Of a stretch of DNA of 64,000 nt, positions 33,432-41,748 are shown piece after piece. The position numbers and the translations under genes are program-made. Location of the stretch: NCBI RefSeq assembly GCF_003325355.1, contig NZ_CP030850.1, positions 3,410,001 through 3,474,000 of the forward strand, given 5' to 3'. The DNA is from Runella rosea (GTDB lineage: Bacteria > Bacteroidota > Bacteroidia > Cytophagales > Spirosomataceae). The notes under the pieces are model-generated. The model searched no databases, had not been told where the DNA came from, and saw only the letters and a program-made list of their open reading frames with translations. Positions within the stretch are counted from its first letter, which is position 1; each line of letters starts with the position of its first letter.

Positions 33432-34085
33432 ATGAGGAAAATCTTTCTGATTGGCGGTTTAGGAGCAGATGAACGTGTTTTTCAAAATATGGATTTACCC
33501 CAATTTGATAAAGTTTTTGTTAAGTGGATAAATCCCGCTAAAAATGAATCAATCGAGAACTATGCAAAACGTTTATCAACACAAATTAAGGAACCTAAGC
33601 CGTATATTTTAGGAGTTTCTTTTGGTGGAATGATGGCAACAGAAATCGCAAAATATTATCCTGATGCTGACGTATTTATCGTTTCAAGTGCCAAAACATA
33701 CCGAGAACTGCCTCTACTTTATCGTATCATTGGTCGTTTAGGGGTTTTAAAGATACTGCCCGTTCAATTCTTAACTTATCATAATCGAATAGTAGATTGG
33801 TTTTTCGGTGTTAAAAATAGTAAAGAAAGTGACTTACTGAAATCGATTTTAGCAGATACAGATACGACATTTTTAAAATGGGCTTTACAACAAATTACAC
33901 TTTGGAGGAATGAGGAAATTCCGTCTAATTTAATGCATATCCATGGTGATAAAGACCGAATTTTGCCAATTAATTTCACAAAACCGAATGCAGTCATTCA
34001 CGAAGGAGGTCATTTAATGATTTTAAATAAAACTCCTGAAATAGAGAACATTATACAACAAAAATTCACCAGTACATTAATTTAA
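33432..34085 (+). CDS. Alpha/beta hydrolase on an AT-rich segment
   Basis: A 217-residue small alpha/beta hydrolase. The nucleophile elbow is GVSFGGMMA, with Asp in HIHGDKDRILP and His in IHEGGHLMIL; the oxyanion region is LIGGLGADERVF. The cytoplasmic esterase/lipase-like domain has no signal peptide. Base composition and codon use are clearly more AT-rich than both neighbours (many AAA, TTT, ATT and TTA codons), which suggests recent horizontal transfer of this single gene. Substrate unknown. Confidence 0.85.
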   Translation: MRKIFLIGGLGADERVFQNMDLPQFDKVFVKWINPAKNESIENYAKRLSTQIKEPKPYILGVSFGGMMATEIAKYYPDADVFIVSSAKTYRELPLLYRIIGRLGVLKILPVQFLTYHNRIVDWFFGVKNSKESDLLKSILADTDTTFLKWALQQITLWRNEEIPSNLMHIHGDKDRILPINFTKPNAVIHEGGHLMILNKTPEIENIIQQKFTSTLI

Positions 34086-34094
34086 TATACAACA

Positions 34095-35453
34095 ATGCAA
34101 GTTTGGAAATTTGGCGGAACGTCGGTAGGAAAACCCGAACGGATGCACTCAATTAGAACACTTATTACGGCCGACAGCGGTCGCAAAATTGTGGTATTGT
34201 CGGCCCTATCCGGTACGACCAATGCGTTGATTTCAATGGGAGAATCGGCAAAAGCGAACAATGACGCCGAAGTACAGGAAAAAATAGATGCCTTGAAGGC
34301 GCACTACGATGCGTTTATCAAAGAATTATACAGCACCGAAGAAAGTCTGAAAAAGGGACAAGCCATCGTCGACAATGAATTCAATTTCATTCGTTCGGTG
34401 TTGAAAAGCCGTCCTTTTACCCTCAAGCAGGATAAAGAACTCGTGGCACAAGGCGAAATTATGAGCACGCAACTGTTTCAGGGCTATCTGGAAGAGCAAG
34501 GCGAAAGCTCTGTACTGTTGCCAGCGCTTGATTTCATGCGCATCGACACCGACGGCGAGCCCGAACTAGAAACCATTGAGGCGCTTTTGGGCGACATGCT
34601 CGACCACCAGACCGACAAACAACTCATCATCACGCAGGGATTCATTTGCCGTAATCCTCGTGGCGAAGTAGATAACCTCAAACGCGGCGGCTCGGATTAC
34701 ACAGCGTCGTTGATTGGTGGCGCTATTCGTGCCGAAGAGATTCAAATCTGGACCGACATCGACGGAATGCACAACAACGATCCACGCATCGTAAAACGTA
34801 CGTTCCCAATCCGTGAGTTGACCTTTGAAGAAGCCGCTGAGTTGGCGTATTTCGGAGCCAAAATTCTCCACCCAAGCACCATCACGCCCGCCAAAATGCG
34901 CGGCGTGCCCGTACGTTTGAAAAATACGATGGAGCCACAGGCCTTCGGTACGTTGATTGCAACGACCACCACCGACCGCGAAATCAAGGCCATTGCCGCC
35001 AAAGACGGCCTCACCGCCATCTACATTCACTCGACACGTATGCTGAATGCCTACGGTTTTCTGCGCCGAGTGTTTGAGATTTTCGAAAAATACAAAACAC
35101 CCGTCGATATGATTACGACCTCCGAAGTATCGGTGTCGGTCACCATCGACAATGATACGAACCTAGCCGAAATCACCGCTGAGCTGAGCGAAATCGCCGA
35201 TTTGGAAGAGCACGACCGCGATTTGTCCATCATCTGCATCGTAGGCGATTTCAAAGCCGACAAAGAAGGTATTGCACTGAAAGTGTTTGAAGCTATGAAA
35301 CATATCCCGATTCGGATGATTTCGTACGGAGCTTCAGAGCATAACCTGTCAATTCTGGTATGGTCTAAAGACAAAGCCGAAGCGCTGAATGTGCTCAATG
35401 AGCGCTTGTTCTACTACGAAGATGCTATGAAGAATATCTTCACGGCGCAGTAG
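34095..35453 (+). CDS. Aspartate kinase
   Basis: A 452-residue monofunctional aspartokinase that phosphorylates aspartate at the start of lysine, threonine and methionine synthesis. The ATP-binding opening is VWKFGGTSVGKPERM, with RGGSDYTASLIGGAI and WTDIDGMHNNDPRIV for aspartate/phosphate binding. Two ACT domains (about residues 300-450; TSEVSVSVTIDN) should mediate feedback inhibition by an end product. No homoserine dehydrogenase domain is fused. Immediately downstream lies the first palindromic repeat array. Confidence 0.93.
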   Translation: MQVWKFGGTSVGKPERMHSIRTLITADSGRKIVVLSALSGTTNALISMGESAKANNDAEVQEKIDALKAHYDAFIKELYSTEESLKKGQAIVDNEFNFIRSVLKSRPFTLKQDKELVAQGEIMSTQLFQGYLEEQGESSVLLPALDFMRIDTDGEPELETIEALLGDMLDHQTDKQLIITQGFICRNPRGEVDNLKRGGSDYTASLIGGAIRAEEIQIWTDIDGMHNNDPRIVKRTFPIRELTFEEAAELAYFGAKILHPSTITPAKMRGVPVRLKNTMEPQAFGTLIATTTTDREIKAIAAKDGLTAIYIHSTRMLNAYGFLRRVFEIFEKYKTPVDMITTSEVSVSVTIDNDTNLAEITAELSEIADLEEHDRDLSIICIVGDFKADKEGIALKVFEAMKHIPIRMISYGASEHNLSILVWSKDKAEALNVLNERLFYYEDAMKNIFTAQ

Positions 35454-35470
35454 AGACTGGCAGCAACTAC

Positions 35471-35763
35471 ATCAGGGCTAAAGCCCTATATGATAAGCGC
35501 TATCCCCGTTCTAAAGACTGGAGTTAGAGGAGAAAGACAACTTCTAACTTTGGCACGCAAGTGTAAACCACTGACCTTCCTTAACCCCGCGCCTTCAGGC
35601 CGGGGCAGAAAGAAGCAATAGAATCAAGCAAGGGCTTTAGCCCTGACGATAGCCGCGAATGTGTCAGGGCTAAAGCCTTAACAGTTGTATGAATGCCAAC
35701 TGCTCCGGCCTAAAGGCGGGAGTTAGTGGAGGCAACAAATAATACAAGGGCTTTAGCCCTGAC
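35471..35763. repeat. Left array of CTAAAG-core palindromic repeats
   Basis: The array has two related hairpin types. Type A (AGGGCTAAAGCCCT or its complement) occurs at 35472-35487 (+), 35631-35646 (-), 35664-35679 (+) and 35747-35762 (-). The pair at 35630-35679 forms a large hairpin around ACGATAGCCGCGAATGTG. Type B (GCCTAAAGGC core followed by AGTTAG) is at 35505-35526 (+), about 35581-35606 (inverted) and 35705-35726 (+). The spacing between A and the following B is similar in each copy, so A plus B acts as one unit. Confidence 0.85.
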
Positions 35764-35776
35764 AAAACAACGCACT

Positions 35777-36211
35777 ATGGCTTTCGTTAAAATATGGATT
35801 CATGCCGTTTGGAGTACCAAAAATCGTAACGGCATTCTTGAAAAAGGCAAACGTGAAAAACTATTTGCCCACATTAGAGAAAATGCCCGCGCCAAAGACA
35901 TCTACATAGATTTTATCAACGGTGTGGAAGACCATATTCATTGTTTGTTGACACTCAATGCCGATGCAACAATGGCAAAGACCATGCAGCTCATCAAAGG
36001 AGAAGCCGCTCATTGGGCCAATCAGGAGCAATTATTTCGCGAAAAACTTTATTGGGCCGATGAATACTATGCTGTGTCGGTCAGCGAATCGCAAATTGAA
36101 AAAGTAAGGACGTATATTCGCAACCAGGAAGAGCACCATCGAAAAAAGACCTTTGCCGAAGAATGTCAGGAGTTTATAAGCAAATATGGATTCTATGTAA
36201 GTCTGGGCTGA
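35777..36211 (+). CDS. IS200-like Y1 (HUH) transposase
   Basis: A 144-residue single-strand DNA transposase. The HUH metal motif is H53-I-H55 (VEDHIHCLLTL), and the catalytic nucleophile is Y113 with Q117 and H121 on the same helix (VRTYIRNQEEHH), as in IS200/IS605 TnpA. The ATG at 35777 is chosen; the longer frame from 35726 would translate the upstream palindrome (RALALT), so it is not real. A type A repeat ends 14 bp before the start codon and a degraded one (36201-36218) overlaps the stop, so the gene is enclosed by its own substrates. Confidence 0.85.
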   Translation: MAFVKIWIHAVWSTKNRNGILEKGKREKLFAHIRENARAKDIYIDFINGVEDHIHCLLTLNADATMAKTMQLIKGEAAHWANQEQLFREKLYWADEYYAVSVSESQIEKVRTYIRNQEEHHRKKTFAEECQEFISKYGFYVSLG

Positions 36212-36434
36212 AGCCTTTGATAATTCTATGAACTGCCCCCGCCTAAAGGCCAGAGTTAGAGGAGCAAGGCAAAGATTGTACGACTCCACTAACCCCTGGC
36301 CTTCAGGCCGGGGAAAGCGAAAGCAAGAAATAACACACGGGCTTTAGCCCTTACGACAGCCGCGAAAGTATCAGGGCTAAAGCCCTTATTAATCGTAGAG
36401 ATACCAGCTGCCCCAGCCTAAAGGCTGGAGTTAA
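36201..36434. repeat. Right array of CTAAAG-core palindromic repeats
   Basis: This mirrors the left array. A degraded type A copy overlaps the end of the transposase gene (36201-36218). Type B is at 36237-36259 (+), 36289-36313 (inverted; AGGCC with CTTCAG core) and 36411-36433 (+; a perfect CCAGCC-TAAA-GGCTGG hairpin then AGTTA). A type A pair at 36338-36388 flanks ACGACAGCCGCGAAAGTA, nearly identical to the spacer of the left pair. Confidence 0.85.
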
Positions 36435-36500
36435 AAGAGAAATAAACAACAATAGCTGCTTCGACATTTCGATTTAGCTCTTACAAATTAATGATTTACA

Positions 36501-37772
36501 ATGCTACAACTGAACTTTATCCGCGAAAACCGCGAAATCACAATCGCCGGTTTAGAACGCAAATATTTTAAAGGAGCCACCGAAGCCGTTGATAAGCTTT
36601 TGGGGTTGGATAAACAACGCCGCGATACCCAAAGCGAACTCGATGCTACTTTATCACAATCCAACACATTGGCCAAGCAAATCGGGCAGTTGATGAAGGA
36701 AGGTAAGAAAGATAACGCCGAAGCCGCCAAGGCCCAAACCGCCACGCTAAAAGTACGATCCAAAGCCCTGGAAGAGAGCCTTAAAGAAGTGGAAGAGCAG
36801 TTGCAGGCTACGTTGGTTCTGTTGCCCAACCTTCCCCACGAAAGCGTGCCGCCAGGCCGTACCCCCGAAGAAAACGTGGAAGTGTACACCTGGGGCGAAA
36901 AACCAAGCCTACCAGAAGGCTCCAAGCCACACTGGGATTTGATTGAGCAATACGACATCATTGATTTCAAACTCGGCACCAAAATCACTGGCGCGGGTTT
37001 CCCTGTCTATAAAGGCAAAGGCGCTCGGTTGCAGCGCGCCATGATTCAGTTTTTTCTGGACCAAGCCGTAGAAGCAGGTTATTTGGAAATTCAGCCGCCG
37101 ATTCTTATCAATGCAGAATCAGGCTTTGGTACGGGACAGCTTCCCGACAAAGAGGGACAAATGTACCACGCCACCGCCGACGATTTATACCTCATTCCGA
37201 CCGCCGAAGTGCCAATTACGAACCTGTACCGCGATGTAATCGTAGCCGAAAATGACCTGCCGATCAAAAACGTAGGCTACACACCCTGTTTTCGTCGTGA
37301 GGCTGGTAGCTGGGGCGCGCACGTACGCGGCCTGAACCGCTTGCACCAGTTCGACAAAGTGGAAATTGTACAGGTACGCAAGGCCGAAGAATCGTATCAG
37401 GCACTCGACGAAATGGCCGAACACGTAAAAGGATTGCTCCAAAAATTGGAATTACCCTTCCGCATCATCCGTCTCTGCGGAGGCGATATGGGCTTTACGT
37501 CGGCGCTTACGTTTGACTTTGAAGTTTGGTCTGCTGCGCAAGCCCGCTGGTTGGAATGCAGTTCGGTTTCTAACTTTGAGACCTACCAAGCCAATCGCCT
37601 AAAACTTCGTTACAAAACCGAAGGCAAAACACAATTGCTTCATACCCTCAATGGCTCTGCGTTGGCATTGCCGCGTATTTTGGCGGCTCTACTTGAAAAC
37701 AACCAAACGCCCGAAGGGATTCGCATTCCGAAGGCATTGGTGCCGTATTGCGGTTTTGAAGTGATTCAATAA
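36501..37772 (+). CDS. serS: Seryl-tRNA synthetase
   Basis: A 423-residue class II synthetase. The N-terminal long coiled-coil arm for tRNA-Ser (about 30-105; KQRRDTQSELDATLSQSNTL) precedes the catalytic core. Class II motifs 2 and 3 are clear: CFRREAGSWGAHVRGLNRL (motif 2) and TLNGSALALPRILAALLENNQ (motif 3); serine-binding TAEVPITNLY is also present. Length equals the bacterial average. Confidence 0.98.
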   Translation: MLQLNFIRENREITIAGLERKYFKGATEAVDKLLGLDKQRRDTQSELDATLSQSNTLAKQIGQLMKEGKKDNAEAAKAQTATLKVRSKALEESLKEVEEQLQATLVLLPNLPHESVPPGRTPEENVEVYTWGEKPSLPEGSKPHWDLIEQYDIIDFKLGTKITGAGFPVYKGKGARLQRAMIQFFLDQAVEAGYLEIQPPILINAESGFGTGQLPDKEGQMYHATADDLYLIPTAEVPITNLYRDVIVAENDLPIKNVGYTPCFRREAGSWGAHVRGLNRLHQFDKVEIVQVRKAEESYQALDEMAEHVKGLLQKLELPFRIIRLCGGDMGFTSALTFDFEVWSAAQARWLECSSVSNFETYQANRLKLRYKTEGKTQLLHTLNGSALALPRILAALLENNQTPEGIRIPKALVPYCGFEVIQ

Positions 37773-37780
37773 ATTAGGGC

Positions 37781-37805
37781 TGGGGCAGGTGAGTAACTTG
37801 CCCCA
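37781..37805. terminator. Weak hairpin between convergent serS and the GH43 gene
   Basis: A 10-bp stem (37781-37790 with 37796-37805; TGGGGCA / TGCCCCA core, one G-T pair) with a 5-nt loop. The T run is poor, so its terminator function is uncertain. Confidence 0.4.
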
Positions 37806-37859
37806 CTGCTTTGTAGTGTCGATTATTTGTGTGTTTTCGGCTACCCACAACCAGCACTT

Positions 37860-38789
37860 TCACAGTTTTTTCAACGATTCCAATAAAGCAGGCGAGACCT
37901 TAAACGCTGTTCCGTGGCGTATGCCTTCGGGAAATTTCACTTGATCAGACACATCTTCCCACGTTTTCATGTCTTTTGAGCGCACCGCTCCGTATTTGTG
38001 CTGGGTGTACTTGTCGAAATAAACGTATACATACTCTCCCACTTCGATGGCCGTTGGGCCTTCGGCCCAGTAATCTCCCGTAATCGGCGCCGAAACCTGC
38101 GTAGGAAAAGGCCCTAATGCACTGTTGGCCTTTGTGATACGGATATTTTTCTCAGCTGGCTTTGGGTTTTCGTTTTTCAAAAACATGTAGTAATCCTTCC
38201 CTTTTTCAAAAATCGTCGCATCAATCACACTAAACTCAGGGTTGAAATACATTTTTGTTTCGCTGAAAGTCTTGAAGTCAGGCGTAGTCACGTAATACAT
38301 GCGGTGATTCAGTCCTTTTTCCTTTTCAGAATCTGCCACATCACTATGTCTTCCGGGAATGGTGGTAGCCCAAAGAATCAGGAATAACTTCGTTTTTTTA
38401 TCGTATGCAATCTCGGGAGCCCAACTGTTTTTGGCGGTGGGTTCGTGTTCCATGACCGAAATGGCTTTTTGTTCTGACCAATTCACTAAGTCTTTAGACG
38501 ACGCATAACCCACGATTTTGTCCCACCAACCGCTCGTCCAAACCATGTGAAAAGTTCCCTTTTTATCTTGGTAAATACACGGGTCACGCATGAGTTTATC
38601 TTTCCCGATAACAGGCTGCAAAAAAGAGCTTCCTCCTTTCAACGCTTGCCACATGAGGCCATCGGTGCTGTAAGCGAAGTGGAGTCCATCTTCCCCATTT
38701 TTAACAAAATACGAAAACAGATAAGCCTCTTTTTGAGCAATTGCTAAAAAAGGAAAAAGCATCAGAAGAACCAAAGGCCTGATTTTCAT
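37860..38789 (-). CDS. Secreted GH43-like glycoside hydrolase (five-bladed propeller)
   Basis: A 309-residue exported protein with a signal peptide (about 1-18, ending IAQ). The propeller carries the three acidic sites expected in clan GH-F: Asp in LMRDPCIYQDK, Asp in SVIDATIFEKG and Glu in YWAEGPTAIEV, with WAPEIAYD and GTAFKV as other conserved spots. GH43 enzymes usually attack arabinose- or xylose-containing glycans; the exact substrate is not readable. It is the last gene of a minus-strand run with the transporter and the permease. Confidence 0.83.
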   Translation of the reverse strand: MKIRPLVLLMLFPFLAIAQKEAYLFSYFVKNGEDGLHFAYSTDGLMWQALKGGSSFLQPVIGKDKLMRDPCIYQDKKGTFHMVWTSGWWDKIVGYASSKDLVNWSEQKAISVMEHEPTAKNSWAPEIAYDKKTKLFLILWATTIPGRHSDVADSEKEKGLNHRMYYVTTPDFKTFSETKMYFNPEFSVIDATIFEKGKDYYMFLKNENPKPAEKNIRITKANSALGPFPTQVSAPITGDYWAEGPTAIEVGEYVYVYFDKYTQHKYGAVRSKDMKTWEDVSDQVKFPEGIRHGTAFKVSPALLESLKKL

Positions 38790-38873
38790 TTATATAGAGG
38801 TTTTAACATCAATTTATTGCGTAAATATCTTCAGGGTTACGCCTAATCATTTTCCCACACTGTACGTTGGTCG

Positions 38874-39320
38874 TTAGTTTTTGAGTACCAAAACGCCACC
38901 TAAGATAATCAATCCAATGCCGAATATTCGCCAAATATTCATGGGATGAACGGCAAAACCAACCCATCCAAAATGGTCAATCAGTACCCCTGCCACTAGC
39001 TGCCCCGCAATGATGAGACACAGCAAGTTAGCAGGTCCGATTTCTTTTACAATCAGAATTACGGTCAGAACGTAGAAGGCCCCAAACACGCCTCCGAGCC
39101 ATTTCCACCAGCTGATACTTCTAAAGGTTTCAAAGCTTGGAATAGCATCTTTGTTGAAAAGCAAGTAGCAAACCAACAAGACACATAAACCCGTGGCAAA
39201 CGAAAGAATGGAAGATAAAATAGGGTTTTGGGTAGCAAGACGCAGTTGTGAATTAACCCCAGATTGAAACGTATTGGTTACGCCAATCAAAAAAGCCAAC
39301 AATAGAAAAAAGTAATGCAT
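38874..39320 (-). CDS. DMT-type membrane protein, YdcZ (DUF606) family
   Basis: A 148-residue protein with five hydrophobic helices. The YdcZ/DUF606 pattern is clear in GVNTFQSGVNSQL-like opening (GVTNTFQSGVNSQLR), WWKWLGGVFGAFYV, and the end FGIGLIILGGVLVLKN. These half-size drug/metabolite transporters form dimers; the solute is unknown. It lies 62 bp from the ABC permease gene on the same strand. Confidence 0.88.
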   Translation of the reverse strand: MHYFFLLLAFLIGVTNTFQSGVNSQLRLATQNPILSSILSFATGLCVLLVCYLLFNKDAIPSFETFRSISWWKWLGGVFGAFYVLTVILIVKEIGPANLLCLIIAGQLVAGVLIDHFGWVGFAVHPMNIWRIFGIGLIILGGVLVLKN

Positions 39321-39382
39321 GGGAAGTTAAAGCCAGATAAGTTCTGCAAACTTCCCAAAAAAATGGCGGAATAAAAAACCGT

Positions 39383-40630
39383 TTACTTGGCTCGAATCGC
39401 CTCAACAGGGTCCATACGGGCCGCCCCAAAGGCTGGCACGATGCCCGCCAAAACACCGATGATACTCGACACACTCAGCCCCAGAAGGATGTTTTTGGGC
39501 GAAAGAATTATCTCCAAAGTGCCCAATTGGATGAAAGACATTAAGTAAACCAATCCAATTCCGACCAGTCCGCCGATGAGGCTCAGGAAAATGGCTTCAA
39601 ACAAAAATTGAAATAAAATGAAGTAATTTTTAGCGCCTAACGATTTTTGGATGCCAATGAGGTTGGTGCGTTCTTTGACTGATACAAACATAATGTTGGC
39701 AATCCCGAACCCACCGACTAAAATAGAAAAGCTACCAATTACCCAGCCTACCAGCGTAATCACGCCAAACAAACTTGAAACTGCTTTCGTGGCGGCCTCG
39801 GGGCGATTGATGGAGAAGTTTGTGGTCTGGGAGGGTTTCAAGCCGCGTTTGGTACGTAACAATCCTACAATTTCAGCCTCTAGTTCTACCAATCCTTCGT
39901 CTTCGGGTTTTCCTTTGACTACGATGGATACAGAACTATTGATGCGGTTTTGGAATGATTTTGCGAATGTTAAAAACGGCAACAAAACTTTGGTGTCGGG
40001 ATTTCCCGCAATATCAAACAGCCCCTTCCCTTTTTTCTTTTGAACTCCGATGACGGAATAGTTCAATCCTTTGATTTTAAAGCTTTTCCCGATGGGTTCG
40101 GGGTCATTTGGGAATAGTGTTTCGGCAATTTCGGCCCCTATAATGGCAACGCTCCGTCCAGCGTCTATTTCTTGCGGTGTAAAATACCGGCCCTTTTCAA
40201 TTTCTACATCAGAGACTTTATTGAAATCATAAGTCATCCCCTGAATCAACGCATCCATGCTATTATTGCCATTTTTGGCCGTCAATCCGCCTTTAAATCC
40301 CATAGCCACCACCGCCTCGGCCCCTTCCATTCGTTCGGCCAAAAATTTGTAATCACTGTAGGAAGTTTCGGGCCACTGAAAATACTTCCACCACTGAAAC
40401 TCCCCCCCGAAATTCCAAGGCCATTTCTGCACGTACACTACATCGGTGCCGATGGTTGCCAAACTTTGGCGAATACTCCGCTCCAGTGAATCAACGATGG
40501 TAAAAACGCCAATGATGGCAAAAATTCCGACCGTTACCCCCAGCAAAGACAAAGTGGTACGCAAAAGATTGGAACGCAGTGCTTGCCAAGCAAAACGCAG
40601 ACTTTCAAACGTTTGACGGAAAAATTTCAT
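39383..40630 (-). CDS. ABC transporter permease of the MacB/FtsX type
   Basis: A 415-residue membrane protein: a short cytoplasmic start, a first transmembrane helix at about 20-43 (LSLLGVTVGIFAIIGVFTI), a large periplasmic MacB_PCD domain (about 45-270), and an FtsX domain with three helices ending at GIVPAFGAARMDPVEAIRAK, the usual signature. MacB-type permeases power lipoprotein or substrate export from the periplasm with a separate ATPase, which is not adjacent here. Confidence 0.92.
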   Translation of the reverse strand: MKFFRQTFESLRFAWQALRSNLLRTTLSLLGVTVGIFAIIGVFTIVDSLERSIRQSLATIGTDVVYVQKWPWNFGGEFQWWKYFQWPETSYSDYKFLAERMEGAEAVVAMGFKGGLTAKNGNNSMDALIQGMTYDFNKVSDVEIEKGRYFTPQEIDAGRSVAIIGAEIAETLFPNDPEPIGKSFKIKGLNYSVIGVQKKKGKGLFDIAGNPDTKVLLPFLTFAKSFQNRINSSVSIVVKGKPEDEGLVELEAEIVGLLRTKRGLKPSQTTNFSINRPEAATKAVSSLFGVITLVGWVIGSFSILVGGFGIANIMFVSVKERTNLIGIQKSLGAKNYFILFQFLFEAIFLSLIGGLVGIGLVYLMSFIQLGTLEIILSPKNILLGLSVSSIIGVLAGIVPAFGAARMDPVEAIRAK

Positions 40631-40956
40631 GGCCCTTGACGGTTTATTTTAATCAATTTGAGGGGATCGACAACAAAAATTCTACATCCAAGTCATATTT
40701 AACCAACATTTTACATGAATGGTAATCAGCCGGTTTGATTGGTGACGAGTCTGATGCTTTATTTAACTAACCTTCTGTTGTTCAAAAGATAGCACAGCTC
40801 TATCCCCACACAAATTCGGGCGTATTTTACCGCCAATTCAGAAATTTAGATTTTCTTTGCAGTAAACTCATAACATGACTATCAAGAGGTGATTGGAAGG
40901 ATGAGTTCCTTCAAAAATTTGCCGTTCATTCGGCCCATTCAATCCATAATTTTTGT
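40631..40956. other. Divergent intergenic stretch with no gene seen
   Basis: No coding region or stable hairpin was recognised. It carries the upstream regions of the ABC permease (minus) and the PASTA protein (plus). TAATTTTTG next to 40950 is one base longer than the -7 consensus; it is noted but not called. Confidence 0.5.
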
Positions 40957-41748
40957 ATGAAAATCAGCACAAATTCGCGTACCGATCTTTTTGTTCATAT
41001 CAGTCTTGTCGTAGCGCTTGTTGTGGCACTATTTTTGGGGTTCTTCTTTTTGTATTTACCATTTACAACCAATCACGGACAAAGTATTACGGTACCAGAC
41101 CTAACGGGCATGAGTACGCAGCAATTGGAAGATTACCTCGATGAGCGTAATTTACGCTATGAAGTAGTTGATTGTACGTTTGTCGTAGGTCAAAAACCTT
41201 TGACGGTGATTCGCCAAAACCCCAAGTCTGGTTTGCGTGTCAAGGAAGACCGAAAAATATACGTCTACATCACGGCCCTAACCGCACCCAACGTAAAAAT
41301 GCCTCAGTTAGTCGACCGCACAAAACGAAGTGCAGAAGCTGAATTAATGCGTTTAGGGCTGAGATTAGGTGAAATCAGGTATGTGCCTGACCCAGCCCAA
41401 AATTCAGTGATGGAACAATTATTCAATGGAAAGCCTATTAAGCCCGGCACGCTCATTCCGCAAGGTTCTATCATTGTTTTGGAAGTCGGAGATGGCATCG
41501 GAAATACTGAATTTGATGTTCCAGACGTTGTAGGTAAAACACTCGAAGAAGCCCTATTCGTATTAAAAGGCTCCAATCTAGCAAAACCCCTAATACAATA
41601 TGTAGATGACCCCAGCAAACCGCCAGGGACTGTAACAAGGCAGAATCCTGAAGCAGGCGCAGGAAATAAAATCCACGTCGGAGATATTGTTGACTTATGG
41701 GTAGTTGGCGGACAGCCTGATACGCAACCTGAACAACAGAATGAATAA
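40957..41748 (+). CDS. Membrane-anchored PASTA-domain protein
   Basis: A 263-residue protein. A transmembrane helix at about residues 12-35 is followed by three PASTA repeats: about 44-112 (TVPDLTGMSTQQLEDYLDE), 113-185 (KMPQLVDRTKRSAEAELMRL) and 186-255 (FDVPDVVGKTLEEALFVLKG). There is no kinase or transpeptidase domain. PASTA repeats bind peptidoglycan, so this may be a wall sensor or scaffold. Its stop overlaps the start of the next gene by 8 bp. Confidence 0.88.
   Translation: MKISTNSRTDLFVHISLVVALVVALFLGFFFLYLPFTTNHGQSITVPDLTGMSTQQLEDYLDERNLRYEVVDCTFVVGQKPLTVIRQNPKSGLRVKEDRKIYVYITALTAPNVKMPQLVDRTKRSAEAELMRLGLRLGEIRYVPDPAQNSVMEQLFNGKPIKPGTLIPQGSIIVLEVGDGIGNTEFDVPDVVGKTLEEALFVLKGSNLAKPLIQYVDDPSKPPGTVTRQNPEAGAGNKIHVGDIVDLWVVGGQPDTQPEQQNE

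Larger units (their letters stand above)
35471..36434. mobile_element. IS200-like Y1 transposase locus flanked by palindromic repeat arrays
   Basis: A single Y1-type (HUH) transposase gene (35777-36211) lies between two mirrored arrays of the same hairpin repeats, between aspartate kinase and serS. There is no second (TnpB) gene. The organisation matches a REP-transposase locus, in which the enzyme is resident and the palindromes are its substrates, more than a simple IS200 copy with one pair of ends. Confidence 0.75.

Noticed and set aside
35726-35776. Upstream extension of the IS200-like reading frame (first 17 codons)
   Set aside because: It translates a palindromic repeat; the ATG at 35777 gives the family's normal N-terminus.
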